Below are positions 25,240 to 33,888 of a stretch of DNA of 40,507 nt, piece by piece (within the stretch, counting starts at the first letter, position 1; every line of letters begins with the position of its first letter). Origin of the DNA: SAR202 cluster bacterium (GTDB lineage Bacteria > Chloroflexota > Dehalococcoidia > Lucifugimonadales > VGZR01); the NCBI GenBank assembly GCA_016872515.1, contig VGZR01000018.1, forward strand, positions 1 through 40,507. The letters run 5' to 3'. The translations under genes and the position numbers were made by a program. The notes under the pieces were generated by a model. The model saw nothing but the letters and a program-made list of their open reading frames with translations. It ran no database searches and was not told the origin of the DNA.

Positions 25240-25924
25240 GTGGCGAGTAACCCTGGGTTGACCTGCGCGCGATGCAAGAAAGAACCCGCTGGGGAATGTA
25301 CCACCTGTGGACCGACCCTGTGTGGCCCCCACACCGTGGATTGCATTCAACTCAAGCACAAGGGCCAAGCTGAGAGTAGGCAGGGTCTGTCCCATGTGCA
25401 AAGGGACAGGAAATGTACTTGGCCGGTGGACGGTTGACTTAGGGGGACGAAGTATTCAGTGCCGTCTTTGCTTCGGATGGAAATGGGTTGAGCGCGGTGA
25501 AATCAAGGAACTAGGTCCTTCGCTAGAGGAGGCCCCCGAGAAGACGAAGGAATGGATAGCCACAGAACAGGGGCACAAGGGCCAAGAAGACGAAGAAAAG
25601 AGAGAAGTAGAAGGGGCAGCCGCCCCAAGGTCTAGATCCGGTCAGATCGTTTGCCCTAACTGTACTGGTCCCACGATAAGCCTGCCTCAGAAAGAGAGAT
25701 ACAGACTGAATGATAGTCTGATTGTGGCGCATCGTTGCTTCTCATGTGAGAGCAGATTCTGGGTTGCCACAGAGTCGAAAGTGATAACCGTACTGACAGT
25801 TCTGGGCAAGTTGCCGGAGGGTGCCATTGCCGAGGACGCGGCATTGGAGAACGAGGGTTCCGCACAGCAGCGAGGTGCGACTAGGGGTGCCTTGACGCGA
25901 TTGAAGAAGTGGATTCTGGGATAG
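25240..25924 (+). pseudogene. Zinc-finger/zinc-ribbon protein gene with a frameshift
   Basis: Two overlapping frames seem to be one gene. The first, starting at GTG 25240, encodes a B-box-like cluster (CARCKKEPAGEC, TTCGPTLCGPH, then a final Cys). About 25370-25385 the reading must move +1, after which the protein continues CPMCKGTG (DnaJ-like zinc site), CRLCFG, and a late IVCPNC...HRCFSC ribbon, ending LKKWILG. The second frame has no credible start of its own (GTG 25307 lacks a ribosome binding site and gives no similarity), so an extra base is likely. The coding region is visibly less GC-rich than its neighbours, suggesting transfer. Function unknown; probably nucleic-acid or protein binding. 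Confidence 0.65.
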
Positions 25925-25961
25925 CAACACCATCAACCTCCAACTCATACTGAGGTGACCT

Positions 25962-26996
25962 ATGACAAGTTCCATTGAAAAGAATGCCCCCCTGCTGCCC
26001 ACGACGGTCATCGGCAGCTACGCGACCCCAGGTTGGATGTGGACGGCGCTGGCCGAGGTGGACAAGGGCAACTACGGACAGACCGACATCAAGGAACTCT
26101 TCGACGACGCCGTCAACTTGGCCATCATGGACCAGGAGCGCGCCGGCGTGGACATCATCTCGGACGGCGAGATGCGCCGCTGGTACTTCGTCCAGAGCTT
26201 CTACAAGCGCATGACGGGCATCGTGCCCGACCCGCCGCTGCGCAAGGTCGGTCTCTACGGCTACGACAGCCCGACCCGTTACCACACCGTCGAGAAGGTC
26301 ATGGTGCCTGAGGGGCTTGGCATCGTGGAGGAGTTCAGGTACGCCAAGACCCGCACCGCCAGGACGCTCAAGGCCACATGCCCCGGCCCGCTGACCATCT
26401 CCATGCACATCCGGCCCCGCGAGGCGTACAAGGATCGGCTGGCGCTGGCGTGGGAGTTCGCGCCCATCATCAACGCCGAACTGAAGGCTCTGGTGAAGGA
26501 GGGCGCCGACTTCATCCAGGTTGACGAGCCGTCCTTCGCCATCATCCCCGGCGAGCAGGACGACTGGATCGAGATGCTCAACGCCTGCCTCAAGGGTGTC
26601 CGCGCCAAGCTCGCCCTGCACGTCTGCTTCGGCAACCTGGGCAGCCGTCCGCGCGGGAAGCGACGCTACGCCTGGATGTTCCCCTCGCTGCTGGACGTGA
26701 AGTGCGAGCAGCTCGTCTTCGAGTTCGCCAACCGCGAGATGTGCGAGAGCAGCCTATGGAAAGACCTGTCAATAGACCGCGAGTTGGGCGCGGGTGTCGT
26801 GGACATCAAGTCCTTTCATGTCGAGTCGATCGAGGACGTGGCCGAGCGCATCCGCGAATTGCTCCAGTACGTCCCCGCCGAAAAGCTGTACATCAACCCC
26901 GACTGCGGCTTCTTCCAGCTTCCCCGCTGGCTCTCCTACCTGAAGCTGGAGGCCATGGTTGCCGGCACGAAGCTCGTCCGTAAAGAGCTCGCGTGA
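25962..26996 (+). CDS. Core-MetE-like methyltransferase
   Basis: The 344-aa product corresponds to the C-terminal zinc barrel of cobalamin-independent methionine synthase, without the N-terminal domain. Likely zinc ligands are His220 and Cys222 in LHVCFGN, Glu254 in VFEFAN, and Cys315 in NPDCGF; the Glu-to-Cys spacing of 61 equals that in E. coli MetE (665 to 726). It also has TVIGSYATP and ISDGEMRR at the N-terminus, which correspond to the barrel start. Archaeal and bacterial core-MetE proteins take methyl groups from corrinoid proteins or unknown donors, so the donor here is open. GAGGTG precedes ATG 25962. It stands apart from the SAM operon. Confidence 0.85.
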   Translation: MTSSIEKNAPLLPTTVIGSYATPGWMWTALAEVDKGNYGQTDIKELFDDAVNLAIMDQERAGVDIISDGEMRRWYFVQSFYKRMTGIVPDPPLRKVGLYGYDSPTRYHTVEKVMVPEGLGIVEEFRYAKTRTARTLKATCPGPLTISMHIRPREAYKDRLALAWEFAPIINAELKALVKEGADFIQVDEPSFAIIPGEQDDWIEMLNACLKGVRAKLALHVCFGNLGSRPRGKRRYAWMFPSLLDVKCEQLVFEFANREMCESSLWKDLSIDRELGAGVVDIKSFHVESIEDVAERIRELLQYVPAEKLYINPDCGFFQLPRWLSYLKLEAMVAGTKLVRKELA

Positions 26997-27004
26997 GTTG
27001 ATGA

Positions 27005-27036
27005 GTGTAGGGGCGCAGCATGCTGCGCCCCTACAC
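27005..27036. repeat. 32-nt perfect palindrome
   Basis: GTGTAGGGGCGCAGCA (27005-27020) is followed with no spacer by its reverse complement (27021-27036). It fills the 48-bp gap between the MetE-like and CaiB genes and ends 8 nt before the latter. A perfect GC-rich palindrome of this kind is likely a dispersed repeat; it may also fold into a terminator-like hairpin, but no T tract follows. Confidence 0.8.
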
Positions 27037-27044
27037 GTCCGAGC

Positions 27045-28205
27045 ATGAAACCTCTTTCCCACATCAGCGTCCTTGACCTCGGCGTCAACGTCCCTGGGCC
27101 GTTCTGCTCGATGACGCTGGGCGACCTGGGCGCGCGCGTGGTGAAAGTCGAGCCTCCGGGCGGCGACCCGCTGCGCCAGACCGACCCGGGTATGTTCACC
27201 GCCCTCAACTGCGGCAAGGAGAGCATCGCCCTCGACCTGAAGACACAGCCGGGCCGCGAGGCGCTGGCGAGGCTAGCGGAGAAAGCCGACATCGTGCTGG
27301 AGGGCTCGCGGCCCGGCGTCGCCGCCCGCCTCGGCGCCGGCTACGCCGCGCTCTCTGCCCGGAACCCTCGCCTGGTGTACTGCTCCATCTCCGGCTTCGG
27401 CCAGACCGGCCCCTGGCGCGACCGGCCCGCCCACGACCTCAACTACCTCGCCCTCAGCGGCTACCTGGGCGTCCAGGAAGCCATCGAGGGCAGGCCGTGG
27501 CCGCCGCCCGTGCTGGTCTCCGACCTCGCCTCCGGCCTCTACGCTGCCATCATGGTGCTGGCAGCCCTCCAAGGACGCGAGGTCTCCGGCAAGGGCGCGT
27601 TCATAGACCTCTCGATGACCGAGTCGGCTCTGGCCCTGCTCGGCCCCGAATTGACGAGAGCCACCGAGGGCCCGTATGCGGAGCGCCACCCGAACGTCAG
27701 CGGCATCCCGACCTATGGGCTGTTCCGCTGCGGCGATGGCCGCTGGCTCAGCCTCGGCATCGTCCACGAAGACCACTTTTGGGACCGGCTCTGCGACGCT
27801 GGCGGGCTGCCCGACCTCAAGAGCTTGCCTTTCGCTGACCGCATGGCCCGCCGCGACGAGGTGCGCTCCCGTCTTGAGTTCGCGTTCCTGGCTGCTTCCG
27901 CCGCCGAGTGGGAGAAGCGCCTGCTGGAGGCCGATGTCCCCGCCGCCGCGGTCGTTGGTTTAGCCGACGTCCTCGACTCCCCACAGTTCAAGGCACGCGA
28001 CGCCTTCGTGGAGTCCGGTGGTCACCGCTACCTCGCCCAGCCCGCACGCTTCTCCACCGGCAGCGTCGCGCGCGAAGGCAAGCCGCCCACCCTAGGCCAA
28101 CATGCTGACATGCTCCTGTCCTCGCTCGGCTACTCCGCGGCACAAATCAGGGAGATGCGCAGTGCTGGAGTGGTTGGCCGTCCAGAAGCTATACAGTCTT
28201 CTTAA
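27045..28205 (+). CDS. CaiB/BaiF family; alpha-methylacyl-CoA racemase-like
   Basis: The 386-aa product belongs to the class III CoA-transferase/racemase family. It has LDLGVNVPGPFCSMTLGDLGA at the N-terminus (CoA-binding) and AHDLNYLALSG with His130. Asp160 lies 30 residues later in PPPVLVSDLASG. In mycobacterial alpha-methylacyl-CoA racemase the catalytic pair is His126/Asp156, with the same 30-residue spacing, so a racemase (epimerising 2-methylacyl-CoA) is favoured over a transferase, which needs only the Asp. ATG 27045 begins right after the palindrome without a strong ribosome binding site. It precedes a medium-chain acyl-CoA ligase gene by 54 nt. Confidence 0.88.
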   Translation: MKPLSHISVLDLGVNVPGPFCSMTLGDLGARVVKVEPPGGDPLRQTDPGMFTALNCGKESIALDLKTQPGREALARLAEKADIVLEGSRPGVAARLGAGYAALSARNPRLVYCSISGFGQTGPWRDRPAHDLNYLALSGYLGVQEAIEGRPWPPPVLVSDLASGLYAAIMVLAALQGREVSGKGAFIDLSMTESALALLGPELTRATEGPYAERHPNVSGIPTYGLFRCGDGRWLSLGIVHEDHFWDRLCDAGGLPDLKSLPFADRMARRDEVRSRLEFAFLAASAAEWEKRLLEADVPAAAVVGLADVLDSPQFKARDAFVESGGHRYLAQPARFSTGSVAREGKPPTLGQHADMLLSSLGYSAAQIREMRSAGVVGRPEAIQSS

Positions 28206-28218
28206 GAGAGTTTGAGAG

Positions 28219-28242
28219 GGCTTCTTCTGACCAGTAGAAGCC
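28219..28242 (+). repeat. Small inverted repeat before the acyl-CoA ligase gene
   Basis: GGCTTCT (28219-28225) and AGAAGCC (28236-28242) form a 7-bp stem with a 10-nt loop, followed by TTCTT and then the ribosome binding site. It could be a weak terminator for the CaiB gene or an attenuator for the next gene. Confidence 0.35.
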
Positions 28243-28259
28243 TTCTTAGGTAGGAAGTC

Positions 28260-29903
<1,644 letters not shown>

Positions 29904-30029
29904 GGCGCCGCCAGAACCATGTACCCCCTGCACCATTACTGATACGTCTATCAGTCCTCCACCGTGCATCCACCGCTGTTCCACCAAAACATTCGCAATG
30001 CAAGCAACAGGACCAAAAACGATGTGCGC

Positions 30030-30058
30030 TTGTTCGGACGGGGTGCCTTTGTTATCAT
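30030..30058 (+). promoter_or_regulatory. Possible promoter of the pentapeptide-repeat gene
   Basis: TTGTTC (30030-30035), a 17-nt spacer and TATCAT (30053-30058) sit 50 nt before the start codon of the pentapeptide-repeat gene. The -10 box is 5 of 6 and the -35 only 3 of 6. A CTGATA...TATCAG dyad with a 4-nt loop lies further upstream at 29939-29954. Confidence 0.45.
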
Positions 30059-30108
30059 TGGCGCAATCAGCGAAGCCTGGCGACTTCGTTGGGCATGGTG
30101 GAGACGGA

Positions 30109-30720
30109 ATGATGGCCACATCATTGAGGCAGCACCGACGCCTACGGTTTCTGACTGTGCTCTTCCTCCTGGTTATGACTCCGGTGCTTCTGGACTGCGG
30201 CGAGGCTGCCATCCCAGCCGCCGAGGAGGCCACCTCCGCCGCTGAGGAGCCCACCCCGGTCAAACGAAACTTGCAGGGAACCACTCAAGAAGGGCACACC
30301 CCTGTCGCCAAGGCAGGCACCCCCGACGTCCAGGCGTTTCCCAGTCAGATCGGAGACTGCATCCTCGAACCCAACACCGACTGCCTGGGAGCCGACCTTC
30401 GGGGCGCCGCACTCGGTTTCCGGTCCTTCTCGTTTGGCGCTGGCATCCGCATAAAGTTGATGGGTGCGAATTTCCAGGACGCTGACTTTACAGGAGCGGA
30501 CCTCTTCAATGCAGACTTCACTTCCGCGGACCTGCGCAGAGCCAACCTCACCGACGCCGAAGTTGCTGGGGCAAACCTCTATCAGGCAGACCTTCGCGGA
30601 GCCAATCTGACGGGGGCGGACCTCTCTTTCGCCGATCTTGAGGAAGCCCAACTGGATGGGGCGATATTCTGCAACACCACCATGCCGGACGCCACGGTGA
30701 ATAACCAGGGCTGTCCGTAG
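30109..30720 (+). CDS. Exported pentapeptide-repeat protein
   Basis: The 203-aa protein has an N-terminal export signal (MMATSLRQHRRLRFLTVLFL, then LVMTPVLLDC), a low-complexity Ala/Glu/Pro linker, and from about residue 105 a run of pentapeptide repeats of A(D/N)LXX type, such as GADLRG, GANFQD, GADLFN, SADLRR, GANLYQ and GADLSF. It ends with a Cys-rich cap. The cysteine after VLLD could be a lipobox variant, but Asp before it is unusual, so lipoprotein status is uncertain. Pentapeptide repeats form a right-handed beta-helix; functions vary widely. The in-frame stretch before ATG 30109 overlaps the ligase gene out of frame and is not part of the protein. Function unknown. Confidence 0.85.
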   Translation: MMATSLRQHRRLRFLTVLFLLVMTPVLLDCGEAAIPAAEEATSAAEEPTPVKRNLQGTTQEGHTPVAKAGTPDVQAFPSQIGDCILEPNTDCLGADLRGAALGFRSFSFGAGIRIKLMGANFQDADFTGADLFNADFTSADLRRANLTDAEVAGANLYQADLRGANLTGADLSFADLEEAQLDGAIFCNTTMPDATVNNQGCP

Positions 30721-30827
30721 AAAGACGCTCGCATCGAGTTCCTTCGGACCTTTGCTTGTGCCGGAGGAATGAATGGCCGAATGCGGGAGAGGGCATGCCT
30801 GCCTCTCGCTCCGTAGGGGCTGTGCCC

Positions 30828-30836
30828 TGGTAAAAT
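30828..30836 (+). promoter_or_regulatory. Extended -10 element, possible leaderless start
   Basis: TGG TAAAAT is an extended -10 element whose expected start falls at 30843-30844, the A of the downstream ATG. No Shine-Dalgarno sequence precedes this ATG, so the CaiC-like mRNA may be leaderless. Confidence 0.5.
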
Positions 30837-30843
30837 CCCTGAC

Positions 30844-32418
30844 ATGTCCTACACCATCGTTGGCAAGCGCAATGTAAGTAAGGCCCTGGAGCAGAAGGCC
30901 CAGGCCATCCCCGACAAGCCGTTCATCGTCTTCGAGGACGTCGAGGCGCGGGCACACACCTTCACCTACGGCCGGTTCGACCAGACAGTGAACCGGCTCA
31001 CCCATGGGCTGCGGCAGTTGGGCGTGAGGAAGGGCGACCGGGTCAACGTCCATCTGTCCAACAGCCCCGAGTTCCTGTTCTCGTGGTTCGCCATCGCCAA
31101 GCTGGGCGCGGTGATGGTGCCGACCAACCCGCTGTCGCCGCCCGACGAGCTGGCCTACCCTGTCCACCACTCGGAGGCCGTGCTCACCATCACCCAGCCT
31201 GACCTGCTGGCGAACGTCCAGACGATGCGGAAGGCCTGTCCGAACGTGCGCAACGCCGTCCTCTGCGGGACGGCCAGCCCGCCGCCGGGCATCCTCGCGT
31301 TCGACAAGCTCATCGCCAGCCAGCCGGCCACGCCGCCGGACGTCGCCATCGCGCCCCTAGACGACGCGGCCATCCTGTACACCTCGGGGACAACCAGCAG
31401 GCCCAAGGGCGTCCAGGTCACGCACGCCAACTACGTCTTCCTCGGCGAGGCCATCTCCAAGAACGTCCGCCTGGGGCCGGACGACCGCCACCTGGTCACG
31501 CTACCGCTGTTCCACGGCAACGCTCAGTACTACTCCATCATGACCAGCCTCAACGCCGGCGCCAGTGCCGTCGTCATCCACCGTTTTAGCGCCTCCCGCT
31601 TCTTCAAGCAGGCCATCCGCCACCAGTGCACCATCGCCAGCCTGCTTGGCGCTCCCATCCGCATGATCCTGGCGCAGCCCTTTGACTCCACCGACCGCGC
31701 CCACAAGATGCGCCTCGCCTTCTTCGCCATGAGCCTCACCGAGGCGCAGCTGGCCGAGTGGGAGCGCCGCTACAGCGTGCCGCTGATGCAGCTCTACGGC
31801 ATGACCGAGACCATGGGCCAACCGCTGGCCAACCCCTTGGACTACACCCGCGACCCCATGCGCATCGGCTTCCCGACCCTCGGCTACGAGGTGCGCGTGG
31901 TGGACGAGCAGGGGAGGGACGTGCTGGAAGGGACGGCAGGGCAGCTCATCATCCGCGGCATCCCAGGCATCACCATCATGAAGGGCTATTTCAAAGACCC
32001 GGAGCGTACCGCCCAGGCTCTGCGTGACGGCTGGCTCTGGACAGGCGATGTGGTGGAGGTCGGCCCCGACGGCATGTTCCGATTCGTGGACCGCGCCAAG
32101 GACCTCATCAAGCGGGCAGGGGAGAACGTCTCGGCAGGCGAGGTCGAGGCCGTCGTAAAGCAGCACCCCGCCGTCGCCGACGCCGCCGTGGTCGGCGTGC
32201 CCGACGCGATGCGCGATGAGGCCATCGTCGCCTTCGTCATCCTCAAAGACCACACGGCGGTTGCCGAAGGCGATATCATCGAGTTCTGCAAGGCAAGGCT
32301 GTCCAAGTTCCGCGTGCCCGAGGCGGTGGAGTTCCGCAAGGCCTTCCCCATGACCTCCACCTCCAAGATCCAGAAGAACCTGCTACGAGACGAACTCATC
32401 GCGAGGAGGAAGAAGTAA
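30844..32418 (+). CDS. Acyl-CoA ligase, crotonobetaine/carnitine-CoA ligase-like
   Basis: The 524-aa adenylate-forming ligase has YTSGTTSRPKGVQVTHANY, LYGMTET, GWLWTGD, KRAGENVSAGEVE and the C-terminal STSKIQKNLL with the Lys for adenylation. The layout resembles CaiC, the crotonobetaine/carnitine CoA ligase, although substrate cannot be fixed from motifs and no other carnitine gene is nearby. It starts at ATG 30844, seemingly leaderless, and its stop codon overlaps the thioesterase start (TAATG). It forms an operon with the thioesterase and the LLM oxidoreductase. Confidence 0.9.
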   Translation: MSYTIVGKRNVSKALEQKAQAIPDKPFIVFEDVEARAHTFTYGRFDQTVNRLTHGLRQLGVRKGDRVNVHLSNSPEFLFSWFAIAKLGAVMVPTNPLSPPDELAYPVHHSEAVLTITQPDLLANVQTMRKACPNVRNAVLCGTASPPPGILAFDKLIASQPATPPDVAIAPLDDAAILYTSGTTSRPKGVQVTHANYVFLGEAISKNVRLGPDDRHLVTLPLFHGNAQYYSIMTSLNAGASAVVIHRFSASRFFKQAIRHQCTIASLLGAPIRMILAQPFDSTDRAHKMRLAFFAMSLTEAQLAEWERRYSVPLMQLYGMTETMGQPLANPLDYTRDPMRIGFPTLGYEVRVVDEQGRDVLEGTAGQLIIRGIPGITIMKGYFKDPERTAQALRDGWLWTGDVVEVGPDGMFRFVDRAKDLIKRAGENVSAGEVEAVVKQHPAVADAAVVGVPDAMRDEAIVAFVILKDHTAVAEGDIIEFCKARLSKFRVPEAVEFRKAFPMTSTSKIQKNLLRDELIARRKK

Positions 32419-32795
32419 TGGCATTCGACATGGTGAAGGCCGGCCAGAGCGCCGAGATGAACGTGGAAGTCACCAAGGACATGACGACCAACCGGATGGG
32501 CAGGCCGGGCGCCGACGTGCTCTCCACCCCGTCGCTGCTCATGCTTATGGAGCATACCGCCATCAAGGCCACTGACCCGCTCCTGCCCGAAGGCCATGCA
32601 ACCGTCGGCTACTCGGTGGACGGGATGCGCCACATGGCGCCGACGGCCCTGGGCGCGAGGGTCCGCGTCAAAGCCACCGTTACGGAGGTGGACAACAACA
32701 AGTTCACCTACTCCATCGAGGCCTACGAGGGCGACAAGAAGATCGGCGTCGCCATGCACAAGCGCGCGGCCATCTCGACCGAACCGGCGCGGTAA
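32418..32795 (+). CDS. FlK-like hotdog thioesterase
   Basis: The 125-aa hotdog-fold protein resembles fluoroacetyl-CoA thioesterase. It has STPSLLMLMEHTA with Thr37 and Glu45, and GMRHMAPTALG with His72; FlK uses Thr42, Glu50 and His76, a near-identical spacing. It likely hydrolyses an acyl-CoA and could release or protect against a toxic acyl-CoA made by the upstream ligase. Its ATG overlaps the ligase stop codon, so translation is coupled. Fluoroacetyl-CoA itself is not implied; FlK-like proteins are common in other pathways. Confidence 0.85.
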   Translation: MAFDMVKAGQSAEMNVEVTKDMTTNRMGRPGADVLSTPSLLMLMEHTAIKATDPLLPEGHATVGYSVDGMRHMAPTALGARVRVKATVTEVDNNKFTYSIEAYEGDKKIGVAMHKRAAISTEPAR

Positions 32796-32805
32796 GAGGC
32801 AGCAG

Positions 32806-33741
32806 ATGAAACTCAATATCGGGATGCACACCGGCCCGCAGCGGTGCACGTTCGACGAACTGCGCCGCCTCTGGCGCATCGCCGACTCCACGGGCTTCTA
32901 CCAGGTCTCTGTCTGGGACCACTTCTACGACGACCCGTCGCCCGATGGCTCCGGTCCCAACCACGAGGCCGTCTCGACCCTCGCCGCCCTCGCCTCGGAG
33001 ACCAAGAACGTCCGCGTCGGCGTGTACGCCTTTTGCGTCGGCTACCGCCATCCCGCCGTACTCGCCAAGGCCGCGGCAACGCTGGACCAGATGAGCAACG
33101 GCCGCTTCGAGCTGGGCCTCGGCGCGGGCTGGTACGAGCGCGAGTACCGGACCTACGGCATCCCATTTCCGTCCGTCGGCGTACGCATGGACATGCTCGA
33201 GGAGGCTGTCCAGATCATCAAGTCCATGCTGACCAAGCGGACGACCACCTTCAAGGGGAAGCACTACCAACTGGAGAACGCCTTCTGCGAGCCGAAGCCC
33301 GTCCAGAAGAAGCCGAAGATTTGGGTCTGCGGCGCGGGCGAGAAGCGCACCCTCAACATCGCCGCGAAGTACGGCGACGCCTGGAACATCCCCTACCCCT
33401 CGCCGGAGGTCTTCGGCCAGAAGTGCCAGGTGTTGGACGACTGGTGCGCCAAGCTCGGCCGCAACCCGAAGGACATCTACCGCACGGTGAACGTCGGCCT
33501 GTTCATGGGCACCAGCGCCGCCGATGCGAAGAAGAAGCGCCAGGTGTTCGAGGAGATGTTCGGCGAGCGCGCGGCCGTCCAGGGCGGCGGCATGCTGCTG
33601 GGCACACCCAAGGAAGTGGTTGACCGTATCGGCGCTTATGCCGACGCGGGCGCCGAGGGCCTCAACATCGTCCTGCGCGCGCCCTTCCTGTGGGACAGCC
33701 TCCAGACCTTCATCGAAGAGGTGAAGCCCGCCTTCAAGTGA
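32806..33741 (+). CDS. LLM-class F420-dependent oxidoreductase
   Basis: The 311-aa product is a luciferase-like TIM-barrel oxidoreductase, probably using coenzyme F420. It has SVWDHFYDDPS, the aromatic GRFELGLGAGWYEREYRTYG segment typical of the family, IKSMLTKRTTTFKGKHYQLE, and PKIWVCGAGEKRTL. The cofactor could also be FMN. I chose ATG 32806, with GAGG 7 nt upstream; the longer open frame would overlap the thioesterase gene in another frame. It lies 10 nt after the thioesterase, forming the third gene of the CaiC-like operon. Substrate unknown. Confidence 0.9.
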   Translation: MKLNIGMHTGPQRCTFDELRRLWRIADSTGFYQVSVWDHFYDDPSPDGSGPNHEAVSTLAALASETKNVRVGVYAFCVGYRHPAVLAKAAATLDQMSNGRFELGLGAGWYEREYRTYGIPFPSVGVRMDMLEEAVQIIKSMLTKRTTTFKGKHYQLENAFCEPKPVQKKPKIWVCGAGEKRTLNIAAKYGDAWNIPYPSPEVFGQKCQVLDDWCAKLGRNPKDIYRTVNVGLFMGTSAADAKKKRQVFEEMFGERAAVQGGGMLLGTPKEVVDRIGAYADAGAEGLNIVLRAPFLWDSLQTFIEEVKPAFK

Positions 33742-33806
33742 GTGCGGTGTGGAGCACACCTCTTCGGGGTGCGGTGCCGCAGTGGCACACCCGGCGCGTC
33801 AGGGCT

Positions 33807-33835
33807 TTGACACCTGCAAGGGGCGCCAGTACACT
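33807..33835 (+). promoter_or_regulatory. Promoter of the mutase/ligase unit
   Basis: TTGACA (33807-33812), a 17-nt spacer, and TACACT (33830-33835) precede the GTG start of the mutase by 53 nt. A small hairpin (33746-33760) lies between this promoter and the end of the LLM gene. Confidence 0.8.
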
Positions 33836-33888
33836 CCAAGCGGATAGTCAGGCGGCGAACGTCGCCCGGACGGGAGTGTCGCAACACC

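Noticed and set aside
25307-25924. The second zinc-ribbon frame as an independent gene starting at GTG 25307
   Set aside because: No ribosome binding site, and the first 25 codons are the out-of-frame reading of a B-box-like cysteine cluster; a frameshift explains both frames better.
33746-33760. Hairpin GGTGTG-GAG-CACACC as a terminator of the LLM operon
   Set aside because: The stem is only 6 bp and the following TCTTCGG is not a T tract; not enough to call.
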